NCBI RefSeq assembly: GCF_002575655.3
Contig: NC_053039.3
Location: forward strand, 370,923,633 to 370,987,632
Reading direction: 5' to 3'
Length of the DNA: 64,000 nucleotides
Origin: Aegilops tauschii subsp. strangulata
Taxonomy: Eukaryota; Streptophyta; Magnoliopsida; Poales; Poaceae
Both the position numbers and the translations under genes were made by a program. Position 1 is the stretch's first letter. The number at the start of each line of letters is the position of its first letter. Positions 22,683 through 33,680 of the stretch are shown in pieces. The notes under the pieces are model-generated. The model worked only from the letters and a program-made list of their open reading frames with translations, ran no database searches and was not told where the DNA came from.

Positions 22683-24930
22683 TCACATAAAAGATAAGAA
22701 TTGAAACATAAAGAGAGCATCATGAAGGATATGACTAGCACATTTAAGTCTAACCCACTTCCTATGCATAGGGATTTTGTGAGCAAACAACTTATGGGAA
22801 TAATAATCAACTAGCATAGGAAGGCAAAACAAGCATAGCTTCAAAATTTTAAGCACATAGAGAGGAAACTTGGTATTATTGCAATTCCTCCAAGAAAATG
22901 TTCCTCCTTCATAATAATTTTCAGTAGCTTCATGAATGAATTCAACAATATAACTATCACATAAAGCATTCTTTTCATGATCTACAAGCATAGAAATTTT
23001 ATTACTCTCCACATAAGCAAAATTCTTCTCATTCAGAATAGTGGGAGTATCATAAGAGACTCGAATACTATAAATTGTTTCCACATTAAAAGAGCAATGT
23101 TCAGAAAAAGGGTAATCATAATCATGACAAGTTTTATAAACATAATCATCACTACTTTTTATAGCATAGGTATCATCACAATAATCATCATAAGTAGCAA
23201 CTTTATTCTCATCATAATCAATTGAAACCTCTTCCAAGATAGTGGAATCATTACTAAATAAAGTCACGACCTCTCCAAATCCACTTCCATAATTATCATA
23301 ATAAGATTTAACATCCTCCAAAATAGTGGGATCATTACTTCCTAAAGTTGACACTCTTCCAAACCCACTTTCATCAATATAACCATCATAAATAGGAGGC
23401 ATGCTATCATCATAATAAATTTGCTCATCAAAACTTGGGAGGCTAAAAATGTCATCTTCATTAAACATAGCATCCCCAAGCTTGGGACAAACATTAATCA
23501 CAGCAAATATATTCTCAAACATGTCATTCTCATCAAACATAGCATCCCCAAGCTTGGGCCTTTTCATATCATGTCGGGGTACAAAAGTAGGGGCACTCCT
23601 TTTGACCCCTTTACTTGTGCACGGGCAGTTAGAGCCGCACGCCACGGCCGCACGCAGCAGGGCAAGGGGGGAATCCGGAGAAAAGCCGAAGCCCAAGACA
23701 AACAAGGCAACCCCAAGACCAAGAACCCGAAGAGCAGAGGGGTGAAGCAGGTTCCCCCGGCAAGATCCTTGCCGGGACAGCCTCAGCAGTCTTGGCAAGA
23801 GCCTTGCCGGGGCAGCTTGCCCAATACCAACAGAGCGGGCCACCCTTGATCCCACGGGTTCCAAACGCCGCCAACGACTACGTTGGAACCAAGGCTCGGG
23901 AGGCACCTCTGTGGTGGCATGCAGATCTTTGTCAAGATCATAAATATGTGAGATCAGATGAAGACCAGAAGACGGCGACCCTCAGCGGGATCCCAGCCGA
24001 GGGAATCCCCAAGACCCCGGCAAGCGCCTTGCCGGGGACAACTGCAACACCACGGCAAGACCCTTGCCGGGCCCCCGGCAAGGCCCTTGTCGAGGACACC
24101 AGCGGGGCCCCAGCCAGGCCCGCGTCGAGCAAGAATCCGCCGCCGTCCGCATGCAGCTGCCAGCCCAACCAGCTGGTCAGGCACCTGCGTGGCAACATGC
24201 GGCTCCCAGGCCAACTCAGCAGGCTCCGACGTGGTGGCATGCAGATCTTCGTGAACACCCTACCACCGCGCCACCTCAGCTGCCTGGCTGCCTACATGGC
24301 GCCGCATGCATCGCTGGCCTGGACGCGTGTCGAAGCAAGGCGAGGCGGCGACGGACGGGACGGGCCTCGTTCCCGCCCCCGATAAAGCTAAGGGACACCT
24401 AAGCGATGCATTAAATGCGTCGTGTCCTGTAATACGGGCGATAAGCTCGCAGCACTGTAGACCTTTCCACCTCCTGTGTGCCACTGTGGCAGCCCCTTTC
24501 GACAATAAAAGGCGGCCCATGGCATATTGGAGAGGGATTCAGCTCTTTTGGGCAGGTTACACCCCGTAGCTAGCTCAAGAACACAAGAACACTCAATACA
24601 TCCACCAAAGCAGGACTAGGGTTTTACGCATCCTCGCGGCCCGAACCTGGGTAAATGATCCGTGTGCTTCCTGTTAGACCTGTTCTTCTCACGACTCCGC
24701 GCCCGCCAACCATAGTAGGTATTCTTGTGATCCCATAGGTGTCGTTTTCCACCGACATATCATAAGCATAATCACTCTCATCATTAATAGTATGGATAGC
24801 ACCAATAGTATAGCAATTATCATCATCACAATGAGTAATAAGAGCAATATCATTTGGGAGGGATACCTTTTTACCTTTGTTTGTCCGTCTTTTCTTTTTC
24901 TTCTTCACATTATGTGTGGGTTCAATCCAC
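22683..24930 (-). pseudogene. E2 accessory ORF, split by a solo LTR
   Basis: The frame reads from about 24930 (WIEPTHNVKKKKKRRTN, a very basic stretch) to 24763, is broken by the solo LTR, and resumes at 23571 with MKRPKLGDAMFDEN to a stop at 22683. Removing the LTR and one TATCA copy joins the two halves in one frame (DESDYAYD then MKRPKLG) with no other stop. The protein is Asp/Tyr-rich with internal duplications: PKLGDAMF twice, and GFGRVSTLGSNDPTILE beside GFGEVVTLFSNDSTILE. A hydrophobic stretch (about 22870-22805) and a hydrophobic C terminus could be membrane segments. The function is unknown; its position suits an accessory or env-like Athila ORF, and its N terminus is missing. Confidence 0.65.
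23572..24757 (+). mobile_element. Solo LTR of a Tat-type Gypsy element (1186 bp)
   Basis: It starts TGTCGGGGTACAAAAGTAGG, ends TTTTCCACCGACA, and is flanked by the perfect duplication TATCA (23567-23571 and 24758-24762). The E2 reading frame continues on both sides, so this is a clean solo LTR left by recombination between the two LTRs of a full element. It is rich in CCGGCAAG and CTTGCCGG motifs, which also mark the Tat element downstream. A TATA-like motif (ACAATAAAAGG) lies at about 24501-24511. Confidence 0.93.
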
Positions 24931-25462
24931 CAGTGCGGACGAGCAGCGGGCCGGTCACGGATAGAACCCGAGCCGCGGCCCGCGAGCACCAGCATCGCTC
25001 TGGCAGTCAGAGCCTAGCGAGCGGCATCGTTCGTGCGCCAGACGACGGGCCGCGCATCGCCAAATCCAAAGACGGGCCTGGGCCCCCACCGATGGCGCGG
25101 GGCCCTCCAGGAGTGTCGCTGTGCCACCCACGGGCGGCGCAACAACCTCCAAGACGCCTACGCCGGTGCCCACAACGCGCTCTGCCCAGGGTGCGCATGA
25201 CGAGCAGCGCCGCCACGCTGGAGACCCCGGGCGCCGCCGTGGGAAGAGTCATGTGCATCATCCACGGGACGAAGGAGTCCAGCATGTCCGCTGAAGTGCT
25301 GGCGAAAATGGCACGCAGCCGCTGGGCCGTGATAGAGCTCCTTCTAACGTGGTTAGAAGTCGAAGCGCACCGTGGTCCACGTAGCTGTCGCCGCCACCCA
25401 TGCCAGCGGAGGCTTTGGCGCGCGCACAGCTGCTCCTTGACTTCCCTCCTGCTATGGAGAAG
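24931..25462 (+). pseudogene. Tat gag, N-terminal part
   Basis: GC-rich coding-like sequence precedes the S1 insertion. The last part reads EALARAQLLLDFPPAMEK and continues after S1 as LDEWRATIRSLVAVANKD (from 35071), which fixes the frame. Upstream the frame is disrupted and no start codon can be named. Codon use is GC-rich, unlike the AT-rich E and S elements. Confidence 0.6.
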
Positions 25463-26866
25463 TGATAACCCACAAGTATAGGGGATCGCAACAGTTTTTG
25501 AGGGTAGAGTGTTCAACCCAAATTTATTGATTCGACACAAGGGGAGCCAAAGAATATTCTCAAGTATTAGCAGCTGAGTTGTCAATTCAACCACACCTGG
25601 ATAACTTAGTATTGCAGCAAAGTATTTAGTAGCAAAGTAGTATGGAAGTAACAGTAACGGTAGCAAAAGTAATATTTTGGGTTATGTAGTGATTGTAACA
25701 GTAGCAACGGAAAAGTAAATAAGCGGAGAACAATATGTGAAAAGCTCGTAGGCATTGGATCGGTGATGGAGAATTATGCCGGATGCAGTTCATCATGTAA
25801 CAATCATAACATAGGGTGACACAGAACTAGCTCCAATTCATCAATATAATGTAGGCATGTATTCCGAATATAGTCATACGTGCTTATGGAAAAGAACTTG
25901 CATGCCATCTTTTGTCCTACCCTCCCATGGCAGCGGGGTCCTAATGGAAACTAAGGGATATTAAGGCCTCCTTTTAATAGAGTACCAGACCAAAGCATTA
26001 ACACATAGTGAATACATGAACTCCTCAAACTATGGTCATCACCGGGAGTGGTCCCGATTATTGTCACTTCGGGGTTGCTGGATGATAACACATAGTAGGT
26101 GACTATAGACTTGCAAGATAGGATCAAGAACACATATATATTCATGACAACATAATAGGTTCAGATCTGAAATCATGGCACTCGGGCCCTAGTGACAAGC
26201 ATTAAGCATAGCAAAGTCATAGCAACATCAATCTTAGAACATAGTGGATACTAGGGATCAAACCCTAACAAAAACTAACTCGATTACATGATAAATCTCA
26301 TCCAAGCGATCACCGTCTAGCAAGCCTACGATGGAATTACTCACGCACGGCGGTGAGCATCATGAAATTGGTGATGGAGGATGGTTGATGATGACGACGG
26401 CGATGGATTCCCCTCTCCGGAGCCCCGAACGGACTCTAGATCAACCCTCCCGAGAGAGTTTACGGCTTGGCGGCGGCTCCGTATCGTAAAACGTGATGAA
26501 TCTTTCTCTCTGATTTTTTTCTCCCCGAACACGAATATATGGAGTTGGAGTTGAGGTCGGTGGAGCTCCAGGGGGCCCATGAGGCAGGGGGCGCGCCCAG
26601 GGGGGCAGGCGTGCCCCCCACCCTCGTGGACAGTCTGTGGGCCCCCTGGCCTTGATTCTTTCGCCAGTATTTTTTATATATTCCAAAATAAATCTCCATT
26701 GATTTTCAGGTCCTTCCGAGAACTTTTGTTTCTGCACAAAAATAACACCATGGCAATTCTGCTGAGAACAGCGTCTGTCCGGGTTAGTTCCATTCAAATC
26801 ATGCAAGTTATAGTCCAAAACAAGGGCAAAAGTGTTTGGAAAAGTAGATACGACGGAGACGTATCA
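25463..26866 (-). mobile_element. S1 3' LTR (1404 bp)
   Basis: Plus-strand ends are TGATAACCCACAAGTATAGG and CGACGGAGACGTATCA. It pairs with 33681-35065 and with the S3 LTRs. Confidence 0.95.
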
Positions 26867-28904
26867 ACTCCCCCAAGCTTAAACCTTTGCTTGTCCTCAA
26901 GCAATTCAGTTGATAAACTGAAAGTGATAAAGAAATTTTTTACAAACTTTGTTTGCTCTTGTTGTTGCAAATATGTAAAGCCAGCATTCAAGTTTTAAGC
27001 AAAGATTATAACTAAACATATTCACAATAACACTTAGGACTCATGTTTACTCCTGTCAATGGCATAATCAACTAGCGAGCAATAATAATAAATCTCGGAT
27101 GACAACACTTTCTCAAAACAATCATAATATGATATAACAAGATGGTATCTCGCTAGCCCTTTCTGAGACCGCAAAACATAAATGCAGAGCACCTTTAAAG
27201 ATCAAGGACTGACTAGACATTGTAATTCATGGTAAAAGAGAACCAATCATAGTCATACCCAATATAAATTAATGGTAATGGATGCAAATGACAACGGTGC
27301 TCTCCAGCTGGTGCTTTTTAATAAGAGGGTGATGACTCAACATAAATGTAAATAGATATGCCCTTCGCAGAGGGAAGCAGGGATTTGTAGAGGTGCCAGA
27401 GCTCGATTTTAAAGGAGAGATAAATAATATTTTGAGCGGCATACTTTCATTGTCAACATAACAACCAAGAGATGGCGATACCTTCCATGCTACACACATT
27501 ATAGGCGGTTCCCAAACAGAATGGTAAAGTTTATACTCCCGCTCCACCACAAGCATCAATCCATGGCTTGCTCGAAACAACGAGTGCCTCCAACTAACAA
27601 CAGTCCCGGGGGAGTTTTGTTTGCAATTATTTTGATTTGATTTGCATAAAGCATGGGAGTGGGCATCCCGAAGACCAGCCATTTTCTCGTGAGTGAGGAG
27701 CGGAGTCCACTCCTCTTGAGAATAACCCGCCTAGCATGGAAGATACGGACAACCCTAGTTGATATATGAGCTATTCGAGCATACAAAACAGAATTTCATT
27801 TGAAGGTTTAGAGTTTGACACATACAAATTTACTTGGAACGGCAGGTAGATACCGCATATAGGAAGGTATGGTGGACTCATATGGAATAACTTTGGGGTT
27901 TAAGGGATTGGAGGCACAAGCAGTATTCCCTCTTAGTACAAGTGAAGGCTAGAAAAAGACTGGGAAGCAACCAACTAGAGAGCGACAACAGTCATGAACA
28001 TGCATTAAAATTAATAAACATTGAGTGCAAGCATGAGTAGGATATAATCCACCATGAACATAAATATCATGAAGGCTATGTTGATTTTGTTTCAACTACA
28101 TGCGTGAACATGTGCCAAGTCAAGTCACTTGAATCATTCAAAGGAGGATACCACCCTATCATACCACATCACAACCATTTTAATAGCATGTTGGCATGCA
28201 AGGTAAACCATTATAAGCTCCTAGCTAATTAAACATGGCATAAGTAACTATAATCTCAAATTGTCATTGCAAACATGTTTATTCATAATAGGCTGAATCA
28301 GGAATGATGAACTAATCGTATTTACAAAAACAAGAGAGGTCGAGTTCATACCAGCTTCTCTCATCTCAATCAGTCCATCATATATCGTTATAATTGCCTT
28401 TCACTTGCATGACCGAATGATGTGAATAATAATAATAGTGCACGCACGTTGGACTAAGCTGGAATCTGCGAGCATTCAATAAACAGGAGAAGACAAGGCA
28501 ATATGGTCTCTTGGTTAATTCAACAATAATGCATATAAGAGACACTTCAACAATTTAATCATGGTCTTCTCCTATCGACCCCCAAAGAAAAGAACAGAAA
28601 TAAAACTATTTACACGGGAAAGCTCCCAACAAGCAAAAGAAGAACATGAAATCTTTTTAGGTTATCTTTTTAATTATTACTACTACAACAAGAAAGTAAA
28701 CTTGCTAAAAGCTACTACTAATTGTTTTTGTTTTTCTTAAGGTTTATCAAACACACAAGAAAGCATAAAAATAAAATAAACTAGCATGGATAGTACAATG
28801 AAAAAGTATGAGCACCGACAACTAGCAATGAGTGTGTAATCATGAATGTAATGTCGGTGGGAAATACGTACTCCCCCAAGTTTAGGCTTTTGGCCTAAGT
28901 TGGT
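26867..28904 (-). other. S1 3' noncoding interior
   Basis: This 2.0 kb lies between the accessory ORF and the 3' LTR and contains no long frame. It is collinear with S3 55651-57694, including the stretches near 27370 (CTTCGCAGAGGGAAGCAGGG) and 27840 (ACTTGGAACGGCAGGTAGAT). Such long 3' regions are common in Athila-type elements. Confidence 0.75.
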
Positions 28905-29999
28905 CTATTGCCACGGCTGGCCTGGCGGATATCCAAAGCTGTAGCTGGGGTCGTACTGAGAAGGAGCCTCGAATTGCCACTGGTTGGCAATTGCCTCCGG
29001 GTCCCACTGGTACTTAGACTGTCGTGGAGGATCAAATTGTGGTTCCGGCTCTGGCTCTGTGGCTGGTGTAGGGTTCCGGTAGGCGTGAACGGCCGCCAGC
29101 GGAACGAGATACTGGCCTGCAGATAAATCAAACAAGGAAGGAGCAGGCAAGGTAATAGTCTCAGGGTGATGTTTATCAAAGAACAATTTGTATTTAAGCG
29201 CCCTTTCCCTATTCTTAACAATAAAATCATGCGCTACCATACTCTTATAATTTAAATAAACAGTAGGCAGCAATTTTTGTTCTTTTTCATAGTGCCTAAT
29301 AGGTATGTTATAGTATGTAGCAAGGCGTGAAGCATAGACACCTCCAAAGATGGGGCCCTTTGTACGGTTCAGACTTAACCATTTGGCAATAATAGAGCCC
29401 ATACTAACAGAGTCATCACGGAATAAAGCATGGAACAAAATAATAATATCAGGAACACTAAGGTTTCCACAGTTTCCGCGACCAGTTAAGCAACGACTAG
29501 CAAATATTGCAAAGTAGCATAAAACAGGGAAATGTATGCTAGTGATTCTTGCATCGGAAACCTTCCTAGTTTCCCCTACAGTAATAGTATCAATAAACCC
29601 ATCCACATCTCTACGGTGTGGTTCCTCTAAGCTACCCTCGAAAGGTATTTTGCAAACCCTGCAAAATTCATATAGTGACATCTTCTTAACCACATCATAT
29701 AAATGAAACTCTACTGAAGGAGGTGATTCCTTAGGATAATAGTAGAAGTTTTGTACAAAAGTGTTGGTGAGTAAGAGATACTGTCCGCGTTGGTCGCGGA
29801 GGAAGTTGGTAAGGCCCGCATTCTCAGCCAATTCATAAAAATCATCATAAATCCCGGCCGCTCTCAAGAAATCATCGGAAGGCCATTCACACGGCCGAAC
29901 CTCCGCGGTGCGAGGCAGATTATATTTGGGCCTCTCTGCTTCTTCACTTTGCTTTTCCTTCGAGCTTCGGCTCGATGAGCCCCTCAAAAATCTCTTCAT
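28905..29999 (-). CDS. S1 accessory protein, Athila ORF1-like (364 aa), intact
   Basis: One uninterrupted frame runs from ATG at 29999 to TGA-type termination at 28905, beginning MKRFLRGSSSRSSKEKQ. The basic, Ser-rich N terminus could be a nuclear signal. The middle (about residues 35-140) has the pattern CEWPSDDFLRAAGIYDDFY, TNTFVQNFYYYPKE and EFCRVCKIPFEG, which resembles the plant TE domain of the Athila ORF1 / putative plant transposon protein type (from memory). The C-terminal 70 residues are rich in Pro, Gln and Tyr. The S3 copy (54559-55650) is almost the same length. It follows gag-protease after 780 bp of LTR-like leader. The function is unknown. Confidence 0.75.
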   Translation of the reverse strand: MKRFLRGSSSRSSKEKQSEEAERPKYNLPRTAEVRPCEWPSDDFLRAAGIYDDFYELAENAGLTNFLRDQRGQYLLLTNTFVQNFYYYPKESPPSVEFHLYDVVKKMSLYEFCRVCKIPFEGSLEEPHRRDVDGFIDTITVGETRKVSDARITSIHFPVLCYFAIFASRCLTGRGNCGNLSVPDIIILFHALFRDDSVSMGSIIAKWLSLNRTKGPIFGGVYASRLATYYNIPIRHYEKEQKLLPTVYLNYKSMVAHDFIVKNRERALKYKLFFDKHHPETITLPAPSLFDLSAGQYLVPLAAVHAYRNPTPATEPEPEPQFDPPRQSKYQWDPEAIANQWQFEAPSQYDPSYSFGYPPGQPWQ

Positions 30000-30782
30000 T
30001 ATTTTCTGAAAATTTCTGAAATTTTTAGTAACTTCAAATAAAAGTGAACCAAGCTCAACAAAATTGATAGCAACTACTCCTACAAGTGCCCAGAGCCTAT
30101 ATCATGCATTAGAACTACTTGGAACCATATCAATTTGGCATGCAAGCTCAAGAACATGGTCACCTAGGCAGCACAAATTTGCAATGAATAAAGCACTAGA
30201 ACAAAAACTAATTGGACCCTTAGAGGAGTCACATACCAAGGAACAATCCCCCAAAGCAGTTTTGTGAGAGGTGCTTTGAGCAAGGAGATCAAAAACCACA
30301 GCAAAATGAGCTAGAACTCGTGCTTGAGCTGGATGGTGATATTTTTGGGAGGAAGAAGAAGTGTGTGGGTGCAGGAATAAGTGGAGGGGAGACACCATGG
30401 GCCCACGAGGCAGGGGGCGCGCCCAGGGTGGTGGGTGCGCCCTGGACCCTCGTGACCAGGTGCTTGCTCCCCCTGCTGTGTTCTCAGTGCCAGATATTCT
30501 CAAATATTCCAGAAAAAATAATATTAAATTGGCAGGGCATTTGGAGAACTTTTATTTTCGGGGTATTTTTATATTGCACGGATAATTCAGAAAACTGACA
30601 GAAAATACTATTTTTACTTTATTTCAACTAAATAACAGAAAGTAAAAGGAGGGTACAGAAGGTTGTGCTTTCTAATTTCATCCATCTCATGCTCATCAAA
30701 AGGAATCCACTAACAAGGTTGATCAGGTCTGCTTAACAAACTCATTCCGAATTGCATGAAACCGGAGAAATTTTGAATAACA
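30000..30782 (-). promoter_or_regulatory. LTR-like leader upstream of the S1 accessory ORF
   Basis: Between protease and the accessory ORF, the minus strand carries AAGTTCTCCAAATGCCCTGC (about 30552-30533), then an A/T-rich segment, then a GC-rich hairpin with GGCGCGCCC-type arms (about 30455-30395), then a CT-rich run. The same order occurs in the S1 LTR upstream of its TATA box. It could be an internal promoter derived from LTR sequence. No TATA box is obvious here. Confidence 0.5.
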
Positions 30783-33602
30783 CTATGTTACCTCAACGGG
30801 GATATGCACATCCCCAATAATAAGAATATCATATTTCTTCTTGACAGTAGGAAGAGGAAATTCAAAACCTCCAAAAATAATCGATGGAATTTTACCAATA
30901 GAATTGATATTGTGGACTTGAGGTTGTTTCCTCGGAAAGTGTACCTTATGCTTATTACCATTAACATGAAAAGTGACATTGCCTTTATTGCAATCAATAA
31001 CAGCCCCTGCAGTATTCAAAAAGGGTCTTCCAAGAATAATAGACATACTATCGTCCTCGGGAATATCAAGAATAACAAAGTTCGTTAAAATAGTAACGTT
31101 TGCAACCACAACAGGCACATCCTCGCAAATACCGACAGGTATAGCAGTTGATTTATTAGACATTTGCAAAGATATTTCAGTAGGTGTCAACTTATTCAAG
31201 TCAAGTCTACGATGTAAAGAGAGAGGCATAAACCTAACACCGGCTCCAAGATCACATAAAGCAGTTTTAACATAGTTTCTTTTAATGGAGCATGGTATCG
31301 TAGGTACTCCTGGATCTCCAAGTTTCTTTGGTATTCCACCCTTGAAAGTATAATTAGCAAGCATGGTGGAAATTTCAGCTTCCGGTATCTTTCTTTTATT
31401 TGTAACAATTTCTTTCATATACTTAGCATAAGGATTCATTTTAAGCATATCAGTCAAACGCATACGCAAAAACATAGGTCTAATCATTTCAGCAAAGCAC
31501 TTAAAATCCTCATCATCTTTTTTCTTGGATGGTTTAGGAGGAAAAGGCATGGGTTTCTGAAACCATGGTTCTCTTTCTTTACCGTGCTTCCTAGCAACAA
31601 AGTCTCTCTTATCATAACGTTGATTCTTTGATTGTGGGTTATCAAGATCAACAGCAGGTTCTATTTCTACATCATTATCATTGCTAGGTTGAGCATCAAC
31701 ATGAACATCTTCATTAACATTATCACTAGGTTCATGTTCATTACTAGATTGTGTTTCAGCATCAGAAATAGAAATATCATTGGGATTCTCAGGTGGTTCA
31801 GCAATAGGTTCACTAGAAGCATGCAAAGTCCTATCATTTTTCTTTTTCTTCTTTTTAGAGGGACTAGGTGCATCTATATTAGTTCTTTGAGAATCTTGCT
31901 CAATTCTCTTAGGATGGCCTTCAGGATACAAAGGTTCCTGAGTCATTTTACTAGTTCTAGTAGCCACTCTAACAGCAAAATCATTATTCTTACCATTTAA
32001 TTCATTGAGCAAATCATTCTAAGCTTTAAGTACTTGTTCTACTTGAGTGGTAACCATAGAAGCATGTTTACTAATGAGTTTAAGTTCACCTTTAACTCTA
32101 GACATATAATCACTCAAGTGTTCAAGCATATCGGAATTGTGTTTCAATTGTCTACCAACATAAGCATTGAAGTTTTCTTGTTTGACAATAAAATTATCGA
32201 ACTCATCTAAGCATTGGCTAGCAGACTTATAACGAGGAATATCACCTTCATCAAATCTATAGAGAGAATTTACCCATACTACCTGTGTCGGGTTATCAAG
32301 ACCATGTGTTTCTTCAATAGGTAATGGATTAAAATCATATATTTCTTCAACAGGCGGTAAATTAAGACCATGTATTTCTTCAATAGGAGGTAAATTCTTA
32401 ACATCTTCAACTTTAATACGCTTTGCTTTCATAGATTTCTTTGCCTCTTGCATATCTTCAGGACTGAGGAATAGAACACCTCTTTTCTTCGGAGTTGGCT
32501 TAGGAGTTGGTTCAGGAATTGGCTCAGGAAGTGTCCAATTATTTTCATTAGTCAACATATTATTCAAGAGAATTTCAGCTTCATCTTGTGTTCTTTCCCT
32601 GAAAACAGAACCAGCACAACTATCCAGGTGGTCTGTGGAAGCATCGGTTAGTCCATTATAAAAGATATCAAGTATTTCATTTTTCCTAAGAGGATGATTA
32701 GGCAAAGCATTAAGTAATTGGAGAAGCCTGCCTCAAGCTTGTGGGAGACTCTCTTCTTCAATTTGCACAAAATTTTATATTTCCCTTAAAGCAGCTTGTT
32801 TCTTATGACTAGGGAAATATTTAGCAGAGAAGTAATAAATCATATCCTGGGGACTACGTACACAACCAGGATCATGAGAATTGAACCATATCTTAGTATC
32901 ACCCTTTAATGAGAACAGAAATATTTTAAGGATATAAAAGTAGCGAGTTCTCTCATCATTAGTGAACAGGGTGGCTATATCATTTAATTTAGTAAGATGC
33001 GCCACAACAGTTTCAGATTCATAGCCATAGAAAGGATCAGATTCATCCAAAGTAATTATATCAGGATCAACAGAGAATTTATAATCCTTATCAGTAATGA
33101 AGATAGGTGAAGTAGCATAAGCAGGATCATATTTCATTCTAGCATTCAGAGTTTTTTATTTAAGCTTAGCTAATAATTTCTTAAGATCACTTCTATCATT
33201 GCAAGCAAGAAAGTCTCTAGCAGTTTCTTCATCCATAACATAGCCCTCAGGCACAATAGGCAATTCATATTTATTGGGAGAGTCTTCATCATCACTTTCA
33301 TCAATATTATCAGGTTCAATAATTTCATTCTCTCTAGCCCTAGCAAGTTGTTCATCAAGAAATTCACCAAGTGGCACAGTAGTATCAAGCATAGAAGTAG
33401 TTTCATCATAAGTATCATGAGTAGCAGAAGTGGCATCATCAATAACATGCGACATATCAGAATGAATAGCAGAAGTAGGTTTAGGTGTCGCAAGCTTACT
33501 CAAAACAGAAGGTGAATCAAGTGCAGAGCTAGATGGCAGTTCCTTACCTCCCCTCATAGTTGCGGGATAAATTTTTGTTTCCTCATCTTTCAAGTTCCTC
33601 AT
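30783..33602 (-). pseudogene. S1 gag-protease, broken by stop codons
   Basis: The minus-strand frame begins MRNLKDEETKIYPATMRGG at 33602. Gag core motifs follow (VVAHLTKLNDIATLFTND, IWFNSHDPG, DMIYYFSAKYFP). A retropepsin-like domain follows with CDLGAGVRFMP as the catalytic Asp motif and IILGRPFLNTAG as the flap-distal motif. It ends at 30783. Stops fall after LAKLK (33156), after LREI (32775), in QA-stop-GRLLQ (about 32735) and in KA-stop-NDLL (32019). The S3 copy has coding triplets at several of these sites. Three short repeats of the PIEE.HGLN type lie at about 32400-32290. It would assemble particles if intact. Confidence 0.85.
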
Positions 33603-33651
33603 AGTGACCAGCAGATACAAATCCCAAGTGACTCAAAGAATAGAGCTATGT

Positions 33652-33669
33652 TCCCCGGCAACGGCGCTA
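33652..33669 (-). promoter_or_regulatory. S1 primer-binding site
   Basis: The minus strand reads TAGCGCCGTTGCCGGGGA beside the 5' LTR, separated by about 11 bp. One base differs from the TGGCGCC form in E1. It is the start site for minus-strand DNA synthesis. Confidence 0.85.
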
Positions 33670-33680
33670 GAAAATAGTCT

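Larger units (their letters stand above)
14894..24930 (-). mobile_element. E2: Athila-type Gypsy element, truncated at its 5' end
   Basis: The 3' LTR is at 14894-15838 plus 19598-20325, with a CACTA element in between. The polypurine tract (minus strand TTAAGCTTGGGGATGT) follows at 20326-20341. The interior runs to about 24930, where it meets Tat gag sequence. The rest of the interior, the primer site and the 5' LTR are missing. A long accessory ORF is present and is split by a solo LTR. Interior motifs are shared with E1 and M1, so the three are relatives. Confidence 0.85.

Noticed and set aside
23421..24402. Several long frames on both strands across the solo LTR
   Set aside because: They cross the LTR boundaries and reflect its GC-rich CCGGCAAG repeats; the LTR has clean ends and a target duplication.
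24792..25481. 229-codon plus-strand frame crossing the E2/Tat junction
   Set aside because: It starts in antisense E2 sequence and runs into S1, so it is a chimera of unrelated parts. The real Tat gag frame there is fixed by continuity with 35071.
30783..32012. The S1 protease frame as an independent host aspartic protease gene
   Set aside because: It lies inside an LTR element with a primer site, and the S3 copy has the same gag-linked layout.
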